NCBI GenBank assembly: GCA_030053915.1
Contig: JASGCT010000001.1
Coordinates: forward strand, 1 to 64,000
Direction of reading: 5' to 3'
DNA from: Alphaproteobacteria bacterium
Lineage (GTDB): Bacteria; Bacteroidota; Bacteroidia; Chitinophagales; Chitinophagaceae
Length of the DNA stretch: 64,000 nt
Below are positions 16,171 to 25,331 of this stretch, piece after piece; the stretch's first letter is position 1, and each line of letters starts with the position of its first letter. Below the pieces are notes generated by a model. That model was not told where the DNA came from and ran no database searches. It was given only the letters and a program-made list of their open reading frames with translations. Position numbers and translations under genes: made by a program.

Positions 16171-18636
16171 ATGAAGTATCAAAATATACGAGAAGAAGAA
16201 CTTAAAAATAAAGTTGCTCAAGACTATTTTTGGATGTACGATTGCACCAAAATCATTGGCAATGTTGATTTCGCGGTGTGCATACACCAAACACAAGAAG
16301 AGTTAGCAGACCATCAAGCCCTCCTTTGGGCTGAAGTAAAAAAAGGCTCTTCGGATATATATAAATCCATGGTGCAACTGATTCTAACCATTGGCAAAGC
16401 CAGAACTTTTGACAAATATTTACCTCCCAATATGTTAGGCGCTTTTGACAGTGAAAAAATGGCTTTGATACTTTATCATGACATTCATGACATTTTTTAT
16501 ATGAATGATTTTAACTGGAACATAACCCCTTCAAACCATAATACAAAAGAATTTAAACTCATTCACGAAAAAGTTAAAGAAATTATTAATAACAATGCCC
16601 TCCTTTTTAATTTTATGGATGATGAAAAGGAACTTGTTAAATTTATCAAAAATAACTTTATTGCTCAAAATTCCGGGCTCACAAAAACCAAAATTGATAA
16701 GAATAATTTTATGATTATTTACAACAAATGGTTATTGCATGTGAAGCCTACAATTGCTGTCAATTGGGACATTGCTAAAAAATCTAACATTATTGATGGC
16801 GATTTTTATCTTGCCGACATCCTGTCTCACGAAAATAAAACCCTAAAAGATAAATTATATGTGTTATTAAAAAAAGATCATTATGAGCTCGACCGAAAAT
16901 TAAGCGATTCTGGGTTTTTCAGCCATAGCCATACAAACTTTAAAGATAATCAAATTGCCCATAACCAATTTTGGAATAAATACGAACGACCACCCAAAGA
17001 AGAATATTGGGATTATATTGTAGAACGCCGAGACCTACTGGTGCCTCAAGATGTTAGAGAACGTAAAGGTAGTTTTTTTACACCACAAATTTGGGTAGAA
17101 CTTTCTCAGAAATATTTAACAGACGTTTTAGGAGACAATTGGCAAGATGAATATTATGTTTGGGATTGTGCCGCAGGTACAGGTAATTTGCTAGCGGGAC
17201 TAACCAACAAATATCATATTTGGGCATCTACCTTAGATAAACAAGATGTGGATGTTATGCACGATAGAATTGATACCATGAACAAAAATTCGGTACATGG
17301 TAACGGTTCCAGTTTATTAAAAGAGCACGTGTTTCAGTTTGATTTTTTGAATGATGATTTTAGTAAATTACCCAAACCCTTACAAGACATCATTAACAAC
17401 CCTGAAAAACGAAAGAAATTGGTTGTTTATATCAATCCGCCTTATGCGGAAACGGCAAAAAATGACACAAAAAACAAAAATAGAATAAATAAAAGAGGCG
17501 TTTCTTTTACGAAAGTTCAAAAAGAATATAGCGACAAAATAGGAATTGCAACAAAAGAACTATTTGCTCAATTTCTGACTAGGGTTTTTGACAAAATTCC
17601 CAATGCAACACTTGCCCAATTTTCAAAGTTGAAAATTGTCCAAGGTCCAAATTTTTCAAAATTTCGTAATTATTTTAAAGTAAAGTTTAAAAAAGGCTTT
17701 GTTTGCCCATCAAATTCATTTGATAATGTTAATGGTAAATTTCCAATCGGATTTATGATTTGGGAATTAAATAATCAAAAAAATATTCAACACATCAAAT
17801 GTGATATTTTTAATGAAAAAGCAGAGATGAAAGGCAAAAAAAAATTTTATGCTTATGATAAAAATATTTTTATTACAGATTGGTTTAGAAAATTTCATAA
17901 CAGAGTTGACAATACAAGTTGTATTGGATCTATAGCTTTATATGGTAGTGATTTTCAACATAATAACTTTATAAATATCTATAATGTAATAAATCATCCC
18001 AATAGATGGAGCTATATTTCACAACAGAACTTAATTCAAAGCGCCATTTATTTTGCTGTACGTAAATGTATTAAAGCAACTTGGCTCAACGACCGAGACC
18101 AATTCTTGCATCCAAACGACGAGTGGCAAAAAGATCAAGAGTTTCAAAACAATTGCTTGGCTTTTACCTTGTTTAATAATAATATTCAATCAAAATACGG
18201 TACAAATCACTGGATACCTTTTACTGAAAAAGAAGTCAACGCTCAAGAAAAATTTGAAAGTAATTTTATGACCGATTTCATGCACGGAAAACCCAAACCG
18301 CCTTCTAAATTGCCCAGAATGATGAATCTGTTATTTGAAGACCAAAAACCTTATTATACCAGCGAACCTTTAAAATTCTCCAAAGCCGCCACAGTTGTTT
18401 TTGAGGCAGGAAAAGAACTTTGGAAATACTATCATAAACAACCTAACTGTAATGTCAATGCCGCTTTGTACGACATGAGAGACTATTTTCAAGGTAGAAA
18501 CCTTACTGGTAAAATGAACCCTAAAAGTACCAATGAAACCTATATGATTTTGATACATAATTTAAGAGAAGCTTTAAACCAACTTGCCGAAAACATTGAA
18601 CCCAAAGTATATCAATACGAATTTTTGAAACAATGA
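16171..18636 (+). CDS. Type IIG-like restriction-modification fusion (nuclease + adenine methyltransferase)
   Basis: 821 residues in one chain. N-terminally, Asp33 (NVDFAVC) and Glu55-Val-Lys57 (LLWAEVKKG) form a D...ExK set as in PD-(D/E)xK endonucleases. The middle has RKGSFFTPQIWVEL, the usual lead-in to Eco57I/HsdM-type methylases, then SAM motif I at about 329-338 (VWDCAAGTGNLL). The catalytic motif IV is NPPY at 422-425, typical of N6-adenine methylation. The C-terminal 350 residues should hold target recognition. This order fits a single-polypeptide type IIG enzyme that cuts and methylates. It lies 21 bases after the Gfo gene with no separate specificity or nuclease gene. The nuclease call rests on a short motif; a lone methylase with a decayed nuclease is the alternative. 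Confidence 0.8.
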   Translation: MKYQNIREEELKNKVAQDYFWMYDCTKIIGNVDFAVCIHQTQEELADHQALLWAEVKKGSSDIYKSMVQLILTIGKARTFDKYLPPNMLGAFDSEKMALILYHDIHDIFYMNDFNWNITPSNHNTKEFKLIHEKVKEIINNNALLFNFMDDEKELVKFIKNNFIAQNSGLTKTKIDKNNFMIIYNKWLLHVKPTIAVNWDIAKKSNIIDGDFYLADILSHENKTLKDKLYVLLKKDHYELDRKLSDSGFFSHSHTNFKDNQIAHNQFWNKYERPPKEEYWDYIVERRDLLVPQDVRERKGSFFTPQIWVELSQKYLTDVLGDNWQDEYYVWDCAAGTGNLLAGLTNKYHIWASTLDKQDVDVMHDRIDTMNKNSVHGNGSSLLKEHVFQFDFLNDDFSKLPKPLQDIINNPEKRKKLVVYINPPYAETAKNDTKNKNRINKRGVSFTKVQKEYSDKIGIATKELFAQFLTRVFDKIPNATLAQFSKLKIVQGPNFSKFRNYFKVKFKKGFVCPSNSFDNVNGKFPIGFMIWELNNQKNIQHIKCDIFNEKAEMKGKKKFYAYDKNIFITDWFRKFHNRVDNTSCIGSIALYGSDFQHNNFINIYNVINHPNRWSYISQQNLIQSAIYFAVRKCIKATWLNDRDQFLHPNDEWQKDQEFQNNCLAFTLFNNNIQSKYGTNHWIPFTEKEVNAQEKFESNFMTDFMHGKPKPPSKLPRMMNLLFEDQKPYYTSEPLKFSKAATVVFEAGKELWKYYHKQPNCNVNAALYDMRDYFQGRNLTGKMNPKSTNETYMILIHNLREALNQLAENIEPKVYQYEFLKQ

Positions 18637-18789
18637 CACGTGAAAAAATTGCCCAGTAAATTTTAATATGTCATGAAAATAAATTAAAGTAAAAATACCT
18701 GCGTTTCAAAGCTAACCTCATTTTTGATCCTGATTTTTCTTTCTGCCAAAATAGTTTATCTTAGCCCATCAACACCTCTTTTCAAAAAT

Positions 18790-19437
18790 TCACGACACAT
18801 TTATTATCTCAAAACTATCGTTACCAATTTTAGTTCTAACTAATTCTTTTAAGTAGCCCCCAACCCCTAATTGTTCGCCAATATCATGGGCTAAACACCG
18901 GATGTATGTACCACTTGAACAATGCACTTTAAAATACAGTTTGGGAAAGGCAATCTGCGTTATTTGTAAAGATTCTATGTGAACTTGTCTGGGCGCCCTT
19001 TCTAAGGCAATGCCTTGTCGTGCCAGTTTATACAAAGGCTGACCATTTTTTTTTAAGGCTGAAAACATGGGAGGAATTTGTGAAATGTCGCCTTTAAATG
19101 TGTTACAAACCTGTTGAATTTGTTCTGGCGTAATTTTAGAAAAATCTTTAAAAAATTCTGGAATGGTTTCTAAATCGTAACTTGCGGTACATGCCCCCAA
19201 ACAAATAACACCAGTATATTCTTTATCTTGTTTAATAAAATCTGTTAGTAATTTGGTGCCTTTGTCCACCCCAATAATCATTAAACCACTGGCTAAAGGG
19301 TCTAAGGTACCAGCATGCCCTATTTTACATACTTTTAGTTGCTGTTTTAGCTTTTTAATAAATCCAAACGAACTTATTCCCACAGGTTTGTTACATAAAT
19401 AAACAAAGTCTTGTAATTTTTTTAAAGGGTAGGTCAT
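18790..19437 (-). CDS. truB: tRNA pseudouridine(55) synthase
   Basis: Converts U55 of the tRNA T-loop to pseudouridine. The catalytic segment GHAGTLDPLASGLM is intact, with the nucleophilic Asp after TL. KEYTGVICLGACTASYDLET, PPMFSALKKNGQPLYKLAR and CSSGTYIRCLAHDIGEQLG follow in the family's order. The start is placed at the ATG at 19437, giving 215 residues and an N-terminus MTYPLKKLQDFVYLCNKPVG. A longer frame to 19512 would overlap proS by 71 bases and add 25 residues unlike TruB. With this start the gene begins 4 bases after the proS stop, so the two form an operon. Confidence 0.93.
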   Translation of the reverse strand: MTYPLKKLQDFVYLCNKPVGISSFGFIKKLKQQLKVCKIGHAGTLDPLASGLMIIGVDKGTKLLTDFIKQDKEYTGVICLGACTASYDLETIPEFFKDFSKITPEQIQQVCNTFKGDISQIPPMFSALKKNGQPLYKLARQGIALERAPRQVHIESLQITQIAFPKLYFKVHCSSGTYIRCLAHDIGEQLGVGGYLKELVRTKIGNDSFEIINVS

Positions 19438-19441
19438 AAAA

Positions 19442-20920
19442 TTAATAGGCTCTGGCGGCAACAACTCTTTGAGACGAGGGTTTGCCCGAAATAATACAAA
19501 AACCTGATTCATGAATAGGTTCTAAAGGTATGCAACGAATCGTGGCTTTTGTAAGGGTTTGAAGTTTTTCTTCTGATTCTGTAGTGCCATCCCAATGAAT
19601 TAAGGCAAAACCGGGTTCTTGGTCTAAAAATGTGTTCAATTCGTCTAACGTATTAATTTTTTTGGTACGTTGTTGTTGAAATACTTTTGCTTTTTCAAAA
19701 AGATTGGTTTGAATGCCTATCAATAGGTTTGTAATATAAGTAAAAGCATCTTCTACGGGTATTAATGTTTTTTCTTTGGTATCTCGTCTAACAATTTCGA
19801 GGTGATTATTTTGTAACTCTTTGGACCCAATGCTGATGCGGATTGGAACACCTTGTGTTTCATATTCATTGAATTTCCAGCCTGGTCGGGTATTGTCATT
19901 GTTGTCAAGTTTTACTCTAATATGAGATTGTTTTAATTGGTTATATAAGTTTAAACAAACTGTATTCAGGGCTTCCTTGGTATCTTCACCTTTAAAAATT
20001 GGAATGATAACTACTTGGATGGGTGCAATTTTGGGTGGAAGTACCAGACCTTGATCATCGCTATGAGCCATAACAAGGGCGCCTATTAAACGGGTACTTA
20101 CGCCCCAACTGGTTGCCCAAACATATTCTAAGGTATTATCTTTATTGGAGAATTTAACATCAAAGGCTTTAGCAAAATTTTGACCTAAAAAGTGCGAAGT
20201 GCCGGCTTGTAAGGCTTTCCCATCTTGCATCATTGCTTCTATACAATAAGTATCCATGGCGCCAGCAAAGCGTTCTGCAGCAGATTTTTTTCCTTTGATA
20301 ACGGGTAATGCCATCCAATTTTCGGCAAAATCGGTATAAACGTCTAACATTTTTAAGGTTTCATCGATAGCTTCTTGGGCGGTAGCGTGGGCGGTATGCC
20401 CTTCTTGCCACAAAAACTCCGCGGTTCTTAAAAACAGTCGGGTTCGCATTTCCCAGCGAACTACATTGCACCATTGATTTAATAATAATGGTAAATTGCG
20501 ATACGATTGAATCCAATTTTTGAAAGTACTCCAAATAATAGCCTCACTGGTTGGTCGTACAATAAGCTCTTCTTCAAGCTTTGCCTCAGGATCAACCATC
20601 AATTTACCGGGTTTATTGGGGTCAGACTTTAAACGATAATGGGTTACAATAGCGCATTCTTTGGCAAAGCCAGCCGCATTTTGTTCTTCAGCTTCAAATA
20701 AAGACTTTGGAACAAATAAAGGAAAATAGACGTTTGAATGTCCAGTATCTTTAAACATTTTGTCTAATTGCTGCTGCATATTTTCCCATAAAGCAAAACC
20801 ATAAGGTTTTATAATCATACAGCCTCTTACCGCACTATAATCGGCTAAATTACCTATAATTATTAAGTCGTTGTACCATTGTGCATAATCGGTACCTCTT
20901 GGAGTTATTGTTTGTGCCAT
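19442..20920 (-). CDS. proS: Prolyl-tRNA synthetase, type 3 (archaeal/eukaryotic-like)
   Basis: Attaches proline to tRNA-Pro. 492 residues from [19 protein letters not shown]. Class II motif 2 is seen in [20 protein letters not shown]. There is no editing (INS) insertion, and the C-terminal zinc-type extension ends in RVVAARAY with the terminal Tyr expected of the short type-3 enzymes usual in Bacteroidota. An upstream in-frame ATG at 20950 would add 10 residues, but it overlaps the promoter -7 element (20948-20955), so the ATG at 20920 is preferred. truB follows 4 bases downstream. Confidence 0.95.
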   Translation of the reverse strand: MAQTITPRGTDYAQWYNDLIIIGNLADYSAVRGCMIIKPYGFALWENMQQQLDKMFKDTGHSNVYFPLFVPKSLFEAEEQNAAGFAKECAIVTHYRLKSDPNKPGKLMVDPEAKLEEELIVRPTSEAIIWSTFKNWIQSYRNLPLLLNQWCNVVRWEMRTRLFLRTAEFLWQEGHTAHATAQEAIDETLKMLDVYTDFAENWMALPVIKGKKSAAERFAGAMDTYCIEAMMQDGKALQAGTSHFLGQNFAKAFDVKFSNKDNTLEYVWATSWGVSTRLIGALVMAHSDDQGLVLPPKIAPIQVVIIPIFKGEDTKEALNTVCLNLYNQLKQSHIRVKLDNNDNTRPGWKFNEYETQGVPIRISIGSKELQNNHLEIVRRDTKEKTLIPVEDAFTYITNLLIGIQTNLFEKAKVFQQQRTKKINTLDELNTFLDQEPGFALIHWDGTTESEEKLQTLTKATIRCIPLEPIHESGFCIISGKPSSQRVVAARAY

Positions 20921-20947
20921 AGATGTCTGTTTATTAAAAAATTCATG

Positions 20948-20955
20948 CAAAATTA
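20948..20955 (-). promoter_or_regulatory. Promoter -7 element for proS-truB
   Basis: TAATTTTG on the minus strand matches TAnnTTTG. It ends 27 bases before the chosen proS ATG at 20920 and overlaps the alternative ATG at 20950, ruling that start out. Confidence 0.65.
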
Positions 20956-21008
20956 CATTAGAAAATTGTATTTTTACTAAATAATTGTAAATATTTAATA
21001 CAATTTAG

Positions 21009-21016
21009 TACTTTTG
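21009..21016 (+). promoter_or_regulatory. Promoter -7 element before the ogt region
   Basis: TACTTTTG, a TAnnTTTG match, stands 13 bases before the short frame at 21030 and 87 bases before the ogt ATG. Confidence 0.5.
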
Positions 21017-21029
21017 TTAAATTTTATAT

Positions 21030-21107
21030 ATGGACAAAGACCCTAATTTTTTTAATTTAAACCGATGTTATCATGAACAAATAATAATCAATACATATAA
21101 AAAATGA
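21030..21107 (+). other. Short ORF (25 codons) overlapping the ogt start
   Basis: ATG at 21030 opens MDKDPNFFNLNRCYHE and ends with a TGA that overlaps the ogt ATG by the ATGA junction typical of coupled genes. It follows a promoter match closely. It may be a leader peptide, or a relic of an N-terminal domain lost from an Ada-like parent gene. No family is recognisable at this length. Confidence 0.35.
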
Positions 21108-21703
21108 GTCTAAAACCTACTAAGAAACCATTGCCAGAACAGTTCATTAAAATTGAAAGCCTGTTGCCCACCGAAGTATCTCAAGGTGGTTTAAATTTGA
21201 CTATCCGTTATGAATTTAGTCAAAGCCCGTTTGGTAAAATTATGATTGCTTCAACCTCAAAAGGGATTTGTTATCTAGCTTTTGATGACGAGTCTTTTGG
21301 AGCTTTAAACGACATAAAATTAAAATTTCCAAAGGCTATTTTTCTGCCCCAATCATCTCCGTTTCATCAACCAGCACTTTCAATTTTTGATTATCCTTTA
21401 GATATCCCCTCTACCTTAAATTTGCATGTTAAAGGAACAGTTTTTCAGTTACATGTTTGGAGGCAGTTATTAAAAATTCCGTTTGGTCAAGTTTCCAGCT
21501 ATCAGCAACTTGCTCAACGAATCAATTTGCCCAAGGCATCAAGGGCTGTAGGAAATGCCATTGGTAAAAACCCAGTAGCCTTTTTAATACCTTGTCATCG
21601 TGTTATTCAAAGTTCTGGTCGTTTAGGTGGTTATATGTGGGGCATAACCAGAAAATCGCAAATCCTATCTTGGGAAAAAACAACATATGAGATGATGCTT
21701 TAG
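21104..21703 (+). CDS. ogt: Methylated-DNA--[protein]-cysteine S-methyltransferase
   Basis: Repairs O6-alkylguanine by transferring the alkyl group to its own cysteine. 199 residues. The active site IPCHRV holds Cys164, followed by SGRLGGYMWG. The DNA-binding helix-turn-helix region is VWRQLLKIPFGQVSSYQQLA and SRAVGNAIGKNP. The first 35 residues (EQFIKIESLLPTEVSQGGLN) resemble the end of an AraC-type DNA-binding domain in Bacteroidota AraC-Ogt fusions (compare LF-x-x-IE-x-x-TP-x-EY-x-x-GG), but the AraC helices themselves are absent. The gene may therefore derive from a fusion that lost its regulatory half. It faces away from proS. Confidence 0.92.
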   Translation: MSLKPTKKPLPEQFIKIESLLPTEVSQGGLNLTIRYEFSQSPFGKIMIASTSKGICYLAFDDESFGALNDIKLKFPKAIFLPQSSPFHQPALSIFDYPLDIPSTLNLHVKGTVFQLHVWRQLLKIPFGQVSSYQQLAQRINLPKASRAVGNAIGKNPVAFLIPCHRVIQSSGRLGGYMWGITRKSQILSWEKTTYEMML

Positions 21704-21832
21704 ATATAAACATAAAAAAAGAAGATCTACATAAATTTTATTATCAATTAAGACATATTTATTTTCTAAAATGAAAATTCCCTGTATTTTAATAAAATTA
21801 TTTTTTTAAACAAATATATCAATGTTTTTTCA

Positions 21833-21840
21833 TAATTTTG
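21833..21840 (+). promoter_or_regulatory. Promoter -7 element for the glycosyltransferase-queA operon
   Basis: TAATTTTG, a TAnnTTTG match, lies 101 bases before the ATG at 21942 and 25 bases before the short leader ORF at 21866. Confidence 0.6.
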
Positions 21841-21865
21841 CTACAGTTTAACAAAAAAAGTTGAC

Positions 21866-21940
21866 ATGATGCACCATTTGTATTATCCTATGAAGTCTAA
21901 TTGGGCGTTATTTAATAAATTAATTCATAAAGAAAAATAA
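21866..21940 (+). other. Possible leader ORF (24 codons) before the glycosyltransferase gene
   Basis: ATG at 21866 reads MMHHLYYPMKSNWALFNKL to TAA at 21938-21940, one base before the ATG at 21942. It lies just after the promoter and ends at the next start, so termination-reinitiation coupling is possible. It may equally be a chance frame. Confidence 0.3.
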
Positions 21941-21941
21941 T

Positions 21942-24092
21942 ATGTCTAAAAAAAATAAGATCGGAACATTAAAAAGTACAACGTCTAAACCTATACCAAC
22001 ACCCGCTGCAGCTCTGAAATTTAAAAAAACATCTTTATTTGATATAGAACCAGACTCCAATCTTGTTAAGAAACTATTTATTGGATCTTTTATATTTATG
22101 TTTGTGGCAATGTCTTTAATGAGTTTTAATTATGGAATATCAGGTGATGAATTTAGTACCAATGTCTGTGGAAAACTCGCGCTAAATTATTATAAAACTT
22201 TCGGTGCCGATACCTCTATTTTTAATATCCCCAAAAGTATCGACAGAGACAATAATTTAAAGCTCTATGGCGATTTCTTTTTTATGCTTACTGCTGTATT
22301 AAATAAAATAAGTCCTTTAAACGAATTTACCAATGAACACCTTGTTAATAGTTGGGCAGGTTTTTTAATGATTGTTTTTACTTCGTTAATCATTGCAAAA
22401 ATATTAAATAAAAAAGCAGCTATTTTTGGGGCTTGGTTATTATTTTTAAGCCCCTTTGTTTTAGGACATAGTATGAATAACCCTAAAGATATTCCCTTTG
22501 CAACAAGTTTTATAGTTGGTATCTATTTTATTATTAGATTTGTTGAAAATATACATCATTTGAAAATAAAAGATTATGTCTTTATAATTTTGGCGTTTGC
22601 AATGTCAATTGGTTCGCGCGCTGGTGGTTTAATATTAATTCCTTTATTAGTGGTTTATATTGTAATTCAATATCTTTATGCCAAATGGTATTTGAAGCAA
22701 AACTATCAGCTATCAAGCCTTATAATACCTTGTATCATTGTATCGGTACTTGGTTATTTATTATGTGGTTTGTTTTGGCCCTTTGCTTTAGAAAATCCTC
22801 TTGTAAATCCTATAAAGGCTTTAAAATTAATGACCAATTTTGATGTAAGAATTTTACAATTATTTCAAGGCGTAAAAATGTACCCAGAGTCGGATTATTT
22901 AATTCTTAATTTATTATATACCAATAGCCTACCCGTAATATTAGGCGTTTTGTGTGCTATGCCATTTATATGGAAATTTAGGCACTCGCCACAAGCACCT
23001 CTTTTTTATTTTATTATTTTTGCCACAATATTTCCATTAGTATATATAATATATAAAAAATCAGTTGTGTATCATGCTTGGCGGCATATTTTATTTATTG
23101 CTCCTGGTATCATAATTATTGCAACGTTTGGATGGTACGCTCTCAACGATTACCTTCAAAAAAAATTTCAATTAAAAATAAAATATTTAGGGTGGATTTT
23201 GTGTGGTATTTTTTTACTGGAACCCACTTTATTTATTATTCGGTCATTTCCCAATACTGTTACGTATTATAATGCTTTTGTAGGTGGTACCTCCCAAGCC
23301 TATGGTTATTACGAAATGGACTCCTATGGCAACAGCGTTAAACAAGAAGCGGATTGGTTTATAAAAAACGAATTGCCAAAAATAAAACCCACTGAACATA
23401 AAATATTAGTTACCAACTATATCGATTTAGTTCGTGAGTATTTAAAGCCTTACCCTAACATTGAAGTTCAATATATCCGATTTAACGAAAAAAATGACCG
23501 CTATTGGGATTACGCCTTGTTTCATGTAGTTATTAATATGCCTGTTGAACAAATACAAAAAGGAACTTGGATATCTAAAACACCCTTACACATAACTTCT
23601 GTTTTTGGAAAACCACTTTGTGTAACATTTAAACGGGCGTCTTTAGATGATATGAAGGGATTAGACTATTTGAAAAAAAATAATGCAGATTCTGCTTTAT
23701 ACCACTTTAATAAATATCTTGCCCTTGAACCTAAAGATAATAATATTTTAAATAATGCCGCAAATATTTATGTATCACTAAATGATCTGTCAAATGCCAA
23801 TAAATTGGTAGATAGATCATTAGAAATAGATAATACAGACGCCTTTGCTAATTATTTAAAAGGAAATATTTTAGCCCGACAAAACAATACGGTGGCGTCC
23901 AATTTTTATTTAGGAAAATATAATTTCTATATAAGAAATTATCAAGAAGCATATAAATTGTTTTCTAATTGTTTAGGAACCGACTTCGCAGCAGAAGCTG
24001 AAAAATTTATTGCAGATATAGAAAACATCGTAAGGGAAGCTGAAATAGAACAACAACGCCTTCAAGAAAAAGAAGCCGAAAACGCTAATTAG
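21942..24092 (+). CDS. GT-C (GT39-like) membrane glycosyltransferase with C-terminal TPRs
   Basis: 716 residues. One membrane helix lies at about 45-65, then an acidic GDE in the first periplasmic loop (YGISGDEFSTN), where GT-C enzymes hold their catalytic Asp. About ten further helices follow to residue 440 (GLILIPLLVVYIVIQYLYA, WRHILFIAPGIIIIATFGWY). A soluble segment and two or three TPR motifs come next (ALYHFNKYLALEPKDNNILN, ANIYVSLNDLSNANKLVDRS). A charged coiled tail ends the protein. By family it transfers sugar from a polyprenyl-phosphate donor to protein or lipid; acceptor and sugar are unknown. queA begins 27 bases downstream and is probably co-transcribed. Confidence 0.8.
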   Translation: MSKKNKIGTLKSTTSKPIPTPAAALKFKKTSLFDIEPDSNLVKKLFIGSFIFMFVAMSLMSFNYGISGDEFSTNVCGKLALNYYKTFGADTSIFNIPKSIDRDNNLKLYGDFFFMLTAVLNKISPLNEFTNEHLVNSWAGFLMIVFTSLIIAKILNKKAAIFGAWLLFLSPFVLGHSMNNPKDIPFATSFIVGIYFIIRFVENIHHLKIKDYVFIILAFAMSIGSRAGGLILIPLLVVYIVIQYLYAKWYLKQNYQLSSLIIPCIIVSVLGYLLCGLFWPFALENPLVNPIKALKLMTNFDVRILQLFQGVKMYPESDYLILNLLYTNSLPVILGVLCAMPFIWKFRHSPQAPLFYFIIFATIFPLVYIIYKKSVVYHAWRHILFIAPGIIIIATFGWYALNDYLQKKFQLKIKYLGWILCGIFLLEPTLFIIRSFPNTVTYYNAFVGGTSQAYGYYEMDSYGNSVKQEADWFIKNELPKIKPTEHKILVTNYIDLVREYLKPYPNIEVQYIRFNEKNDRYWDYALFHVVINMPVEQIQKGTWISKTPLHITSVFGKPLCVTFKRASLDDMKGLDYLKKNNADSALYHFNKYLALEPKDNNILNNAANIYVSLNDLSNANKLVDRSLEIDNTDAFANYLKGNILARQNNTVASNFYLGKYNFYIRNYQEAYKLFSNCLGTDFAAEAEKFIADIENIVREAEIEQQRLQEKEAENAN

Positions 24093-24119
24093 TTTTTAAT
24101 ATTCAGGTATCATTAAGGC

Positions 24120-25331
24120 ATGTTAATAACAGAACTTTATTACGATTTACCCAATGAAAAAATTGCCCTTTTTCCTTTAGAAAACAGAACAGAAAGCAAA
24201 TTATTAGTATGTAAGAAATCAGGATGTTGTGAAGAGAGTCAATTTAAACATATTGAAACTTTTTTAAAGCCTGAAGCGTTATTGGTTTTAAATAATAGTA
24301 AAGTTATCCCAGCTAGAATTATTATAGAGAACGCTAAGAACAAACCTATAGAAGTTTTTTGTTTAGAGCCAAGCACTGCCGAGCCCAATGGTTACGGGAG
24401 TTTATTAAACAAAGGGTCGGTTTATTGGAATTGTATTTTAGGCAATGCAAAAAAATGGTTGCCCAAAACTACTTTGATAAGCAAGTTTAAAAATAAGGAT
24501 ACCGAGATTGAATTGAGTCTGTTTTTAATTGAGAAGCATTTAAATTATGCTGAATTAAAACTAAGTTGGATACCCGAAAATATGAGGTTTGAAGCCTTAC
24601 TTCAAATGATTGGTAAAATACCACTACCGCCGTATATCAAACGCGCATCTATACCCGAGGATGTAAAAAATTATCAAACTATCTTTTCTGTAGCTCAAGG
24701 TTCGGTAGCGGCACCAACCGCAGGCTTACACTTTACCCAAGCGCTTTTAGAACAACTTTTAGCCAATAATTTTTCAATAGATTATGTTACGCTGCATGTT
24801 GGGGCAGGTACTTTTAAACCAATTCGTGTGCATCAACTTGAAGACCATCTTATGCATCAAGAGCCTCTTGACATTTCAGTTACGACCCTTGAAAATATCA
24901 TAGCACATTTAGGCAATATTGTTGCAGTAGGCACCACATCTTTAAGAACCTTAGAAACCTTATATTGGTTAGGTTTAAAACTTTATAATTTTCCAAATTT
25001 AACTTCTAAAGAACTTGTTTTGAATCAAGATGATACCAAAATGTTATCGAAAATAAAATTGTCAGCTACCGACAGCTTAGCTGTTTTGTTGGCTTATTTA
25101 AAAAGCCATGATTTAGAGACGCTTGTAAGTTCAACGCAACTCTATATTTTACCTGGATATTCCTTTAAAATTGTAAATGGTTTAGTAACCAATTTTCATC
25201 AGCCAGGGTCTAGTTTATTAGGTATCATTTCGGCTATAAATGATTCTTGGCGTAACTTTTACAATTATGCTTTGACGCACGATTTTAGGTTTTTAAGTTT
25301 TGGGGATGTTTGTTATTTTGAATTAGATTGA
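24120..25331 (+). CDS. queA: S-adenosylmethionine:tRNA ribosyltransferase-isomerase
   Basis: Builds epoxyqueuosine on tRNA by moving the ribosyl part of SAM to 7-aminomethyl-7-deazaguanine. 403 residues. Family blocks are intact: LPNEKIALFPLENR, ALLVLNNSKVIPARI, GKIPLPPYIKRA, SVAAPTAGLHFT, VTLHVGAGTFKPI, VAVGTTSLRTLETL and TNFHQPGSSLL. It is somewhat longer than the usual 340-360 residues because of inserts near residues 80-115 and 285-330. No other queuosine gene is nearby. Its 3' end overlaps the convergent amidohydrolase gene by 19 bases. Confidence 0.95.
   Translation: MLITELYYDLPNEKIALFPLENRTESKLLVCKKSGCCEESQFKHIETFLKPEALLVLNNSKVIPARIIIENAKNKPIEVFCLEPSTAEPNGYGSLLNKGSVYWNCILGNAKKWLPKTTLISKFKNKDTEIELSLFLIEKHLNYAELKLSWIPENMRFEALLQMIGKIPLPPYIKRASIPEDVKNYQTIFSVAQGSVAAPTAGLHFTQALLEQLLANNFSIDYVTLHVGAGTFKPIRVHQLEDHLMHQEPLDISVTTLENIIAHLGNIVAVGTTSLRTLETLYWLGLKLYNFPNLTSKELVLNQDDTKMLSKIKLSATDSLAVLLAYLKSHDLETLVSSTQLYILPGYSFKIVNGLVTNFHQPGSSLLGIISAINDSWRNFYNYALTHDFRFLSFGDVCYFELD

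Noticed and set aside
19438-19512. Longer N-terminus for TruB
   Set aside because: It would overlap the end of proS by 71 bases and add 25 residues unlike any TruB start.
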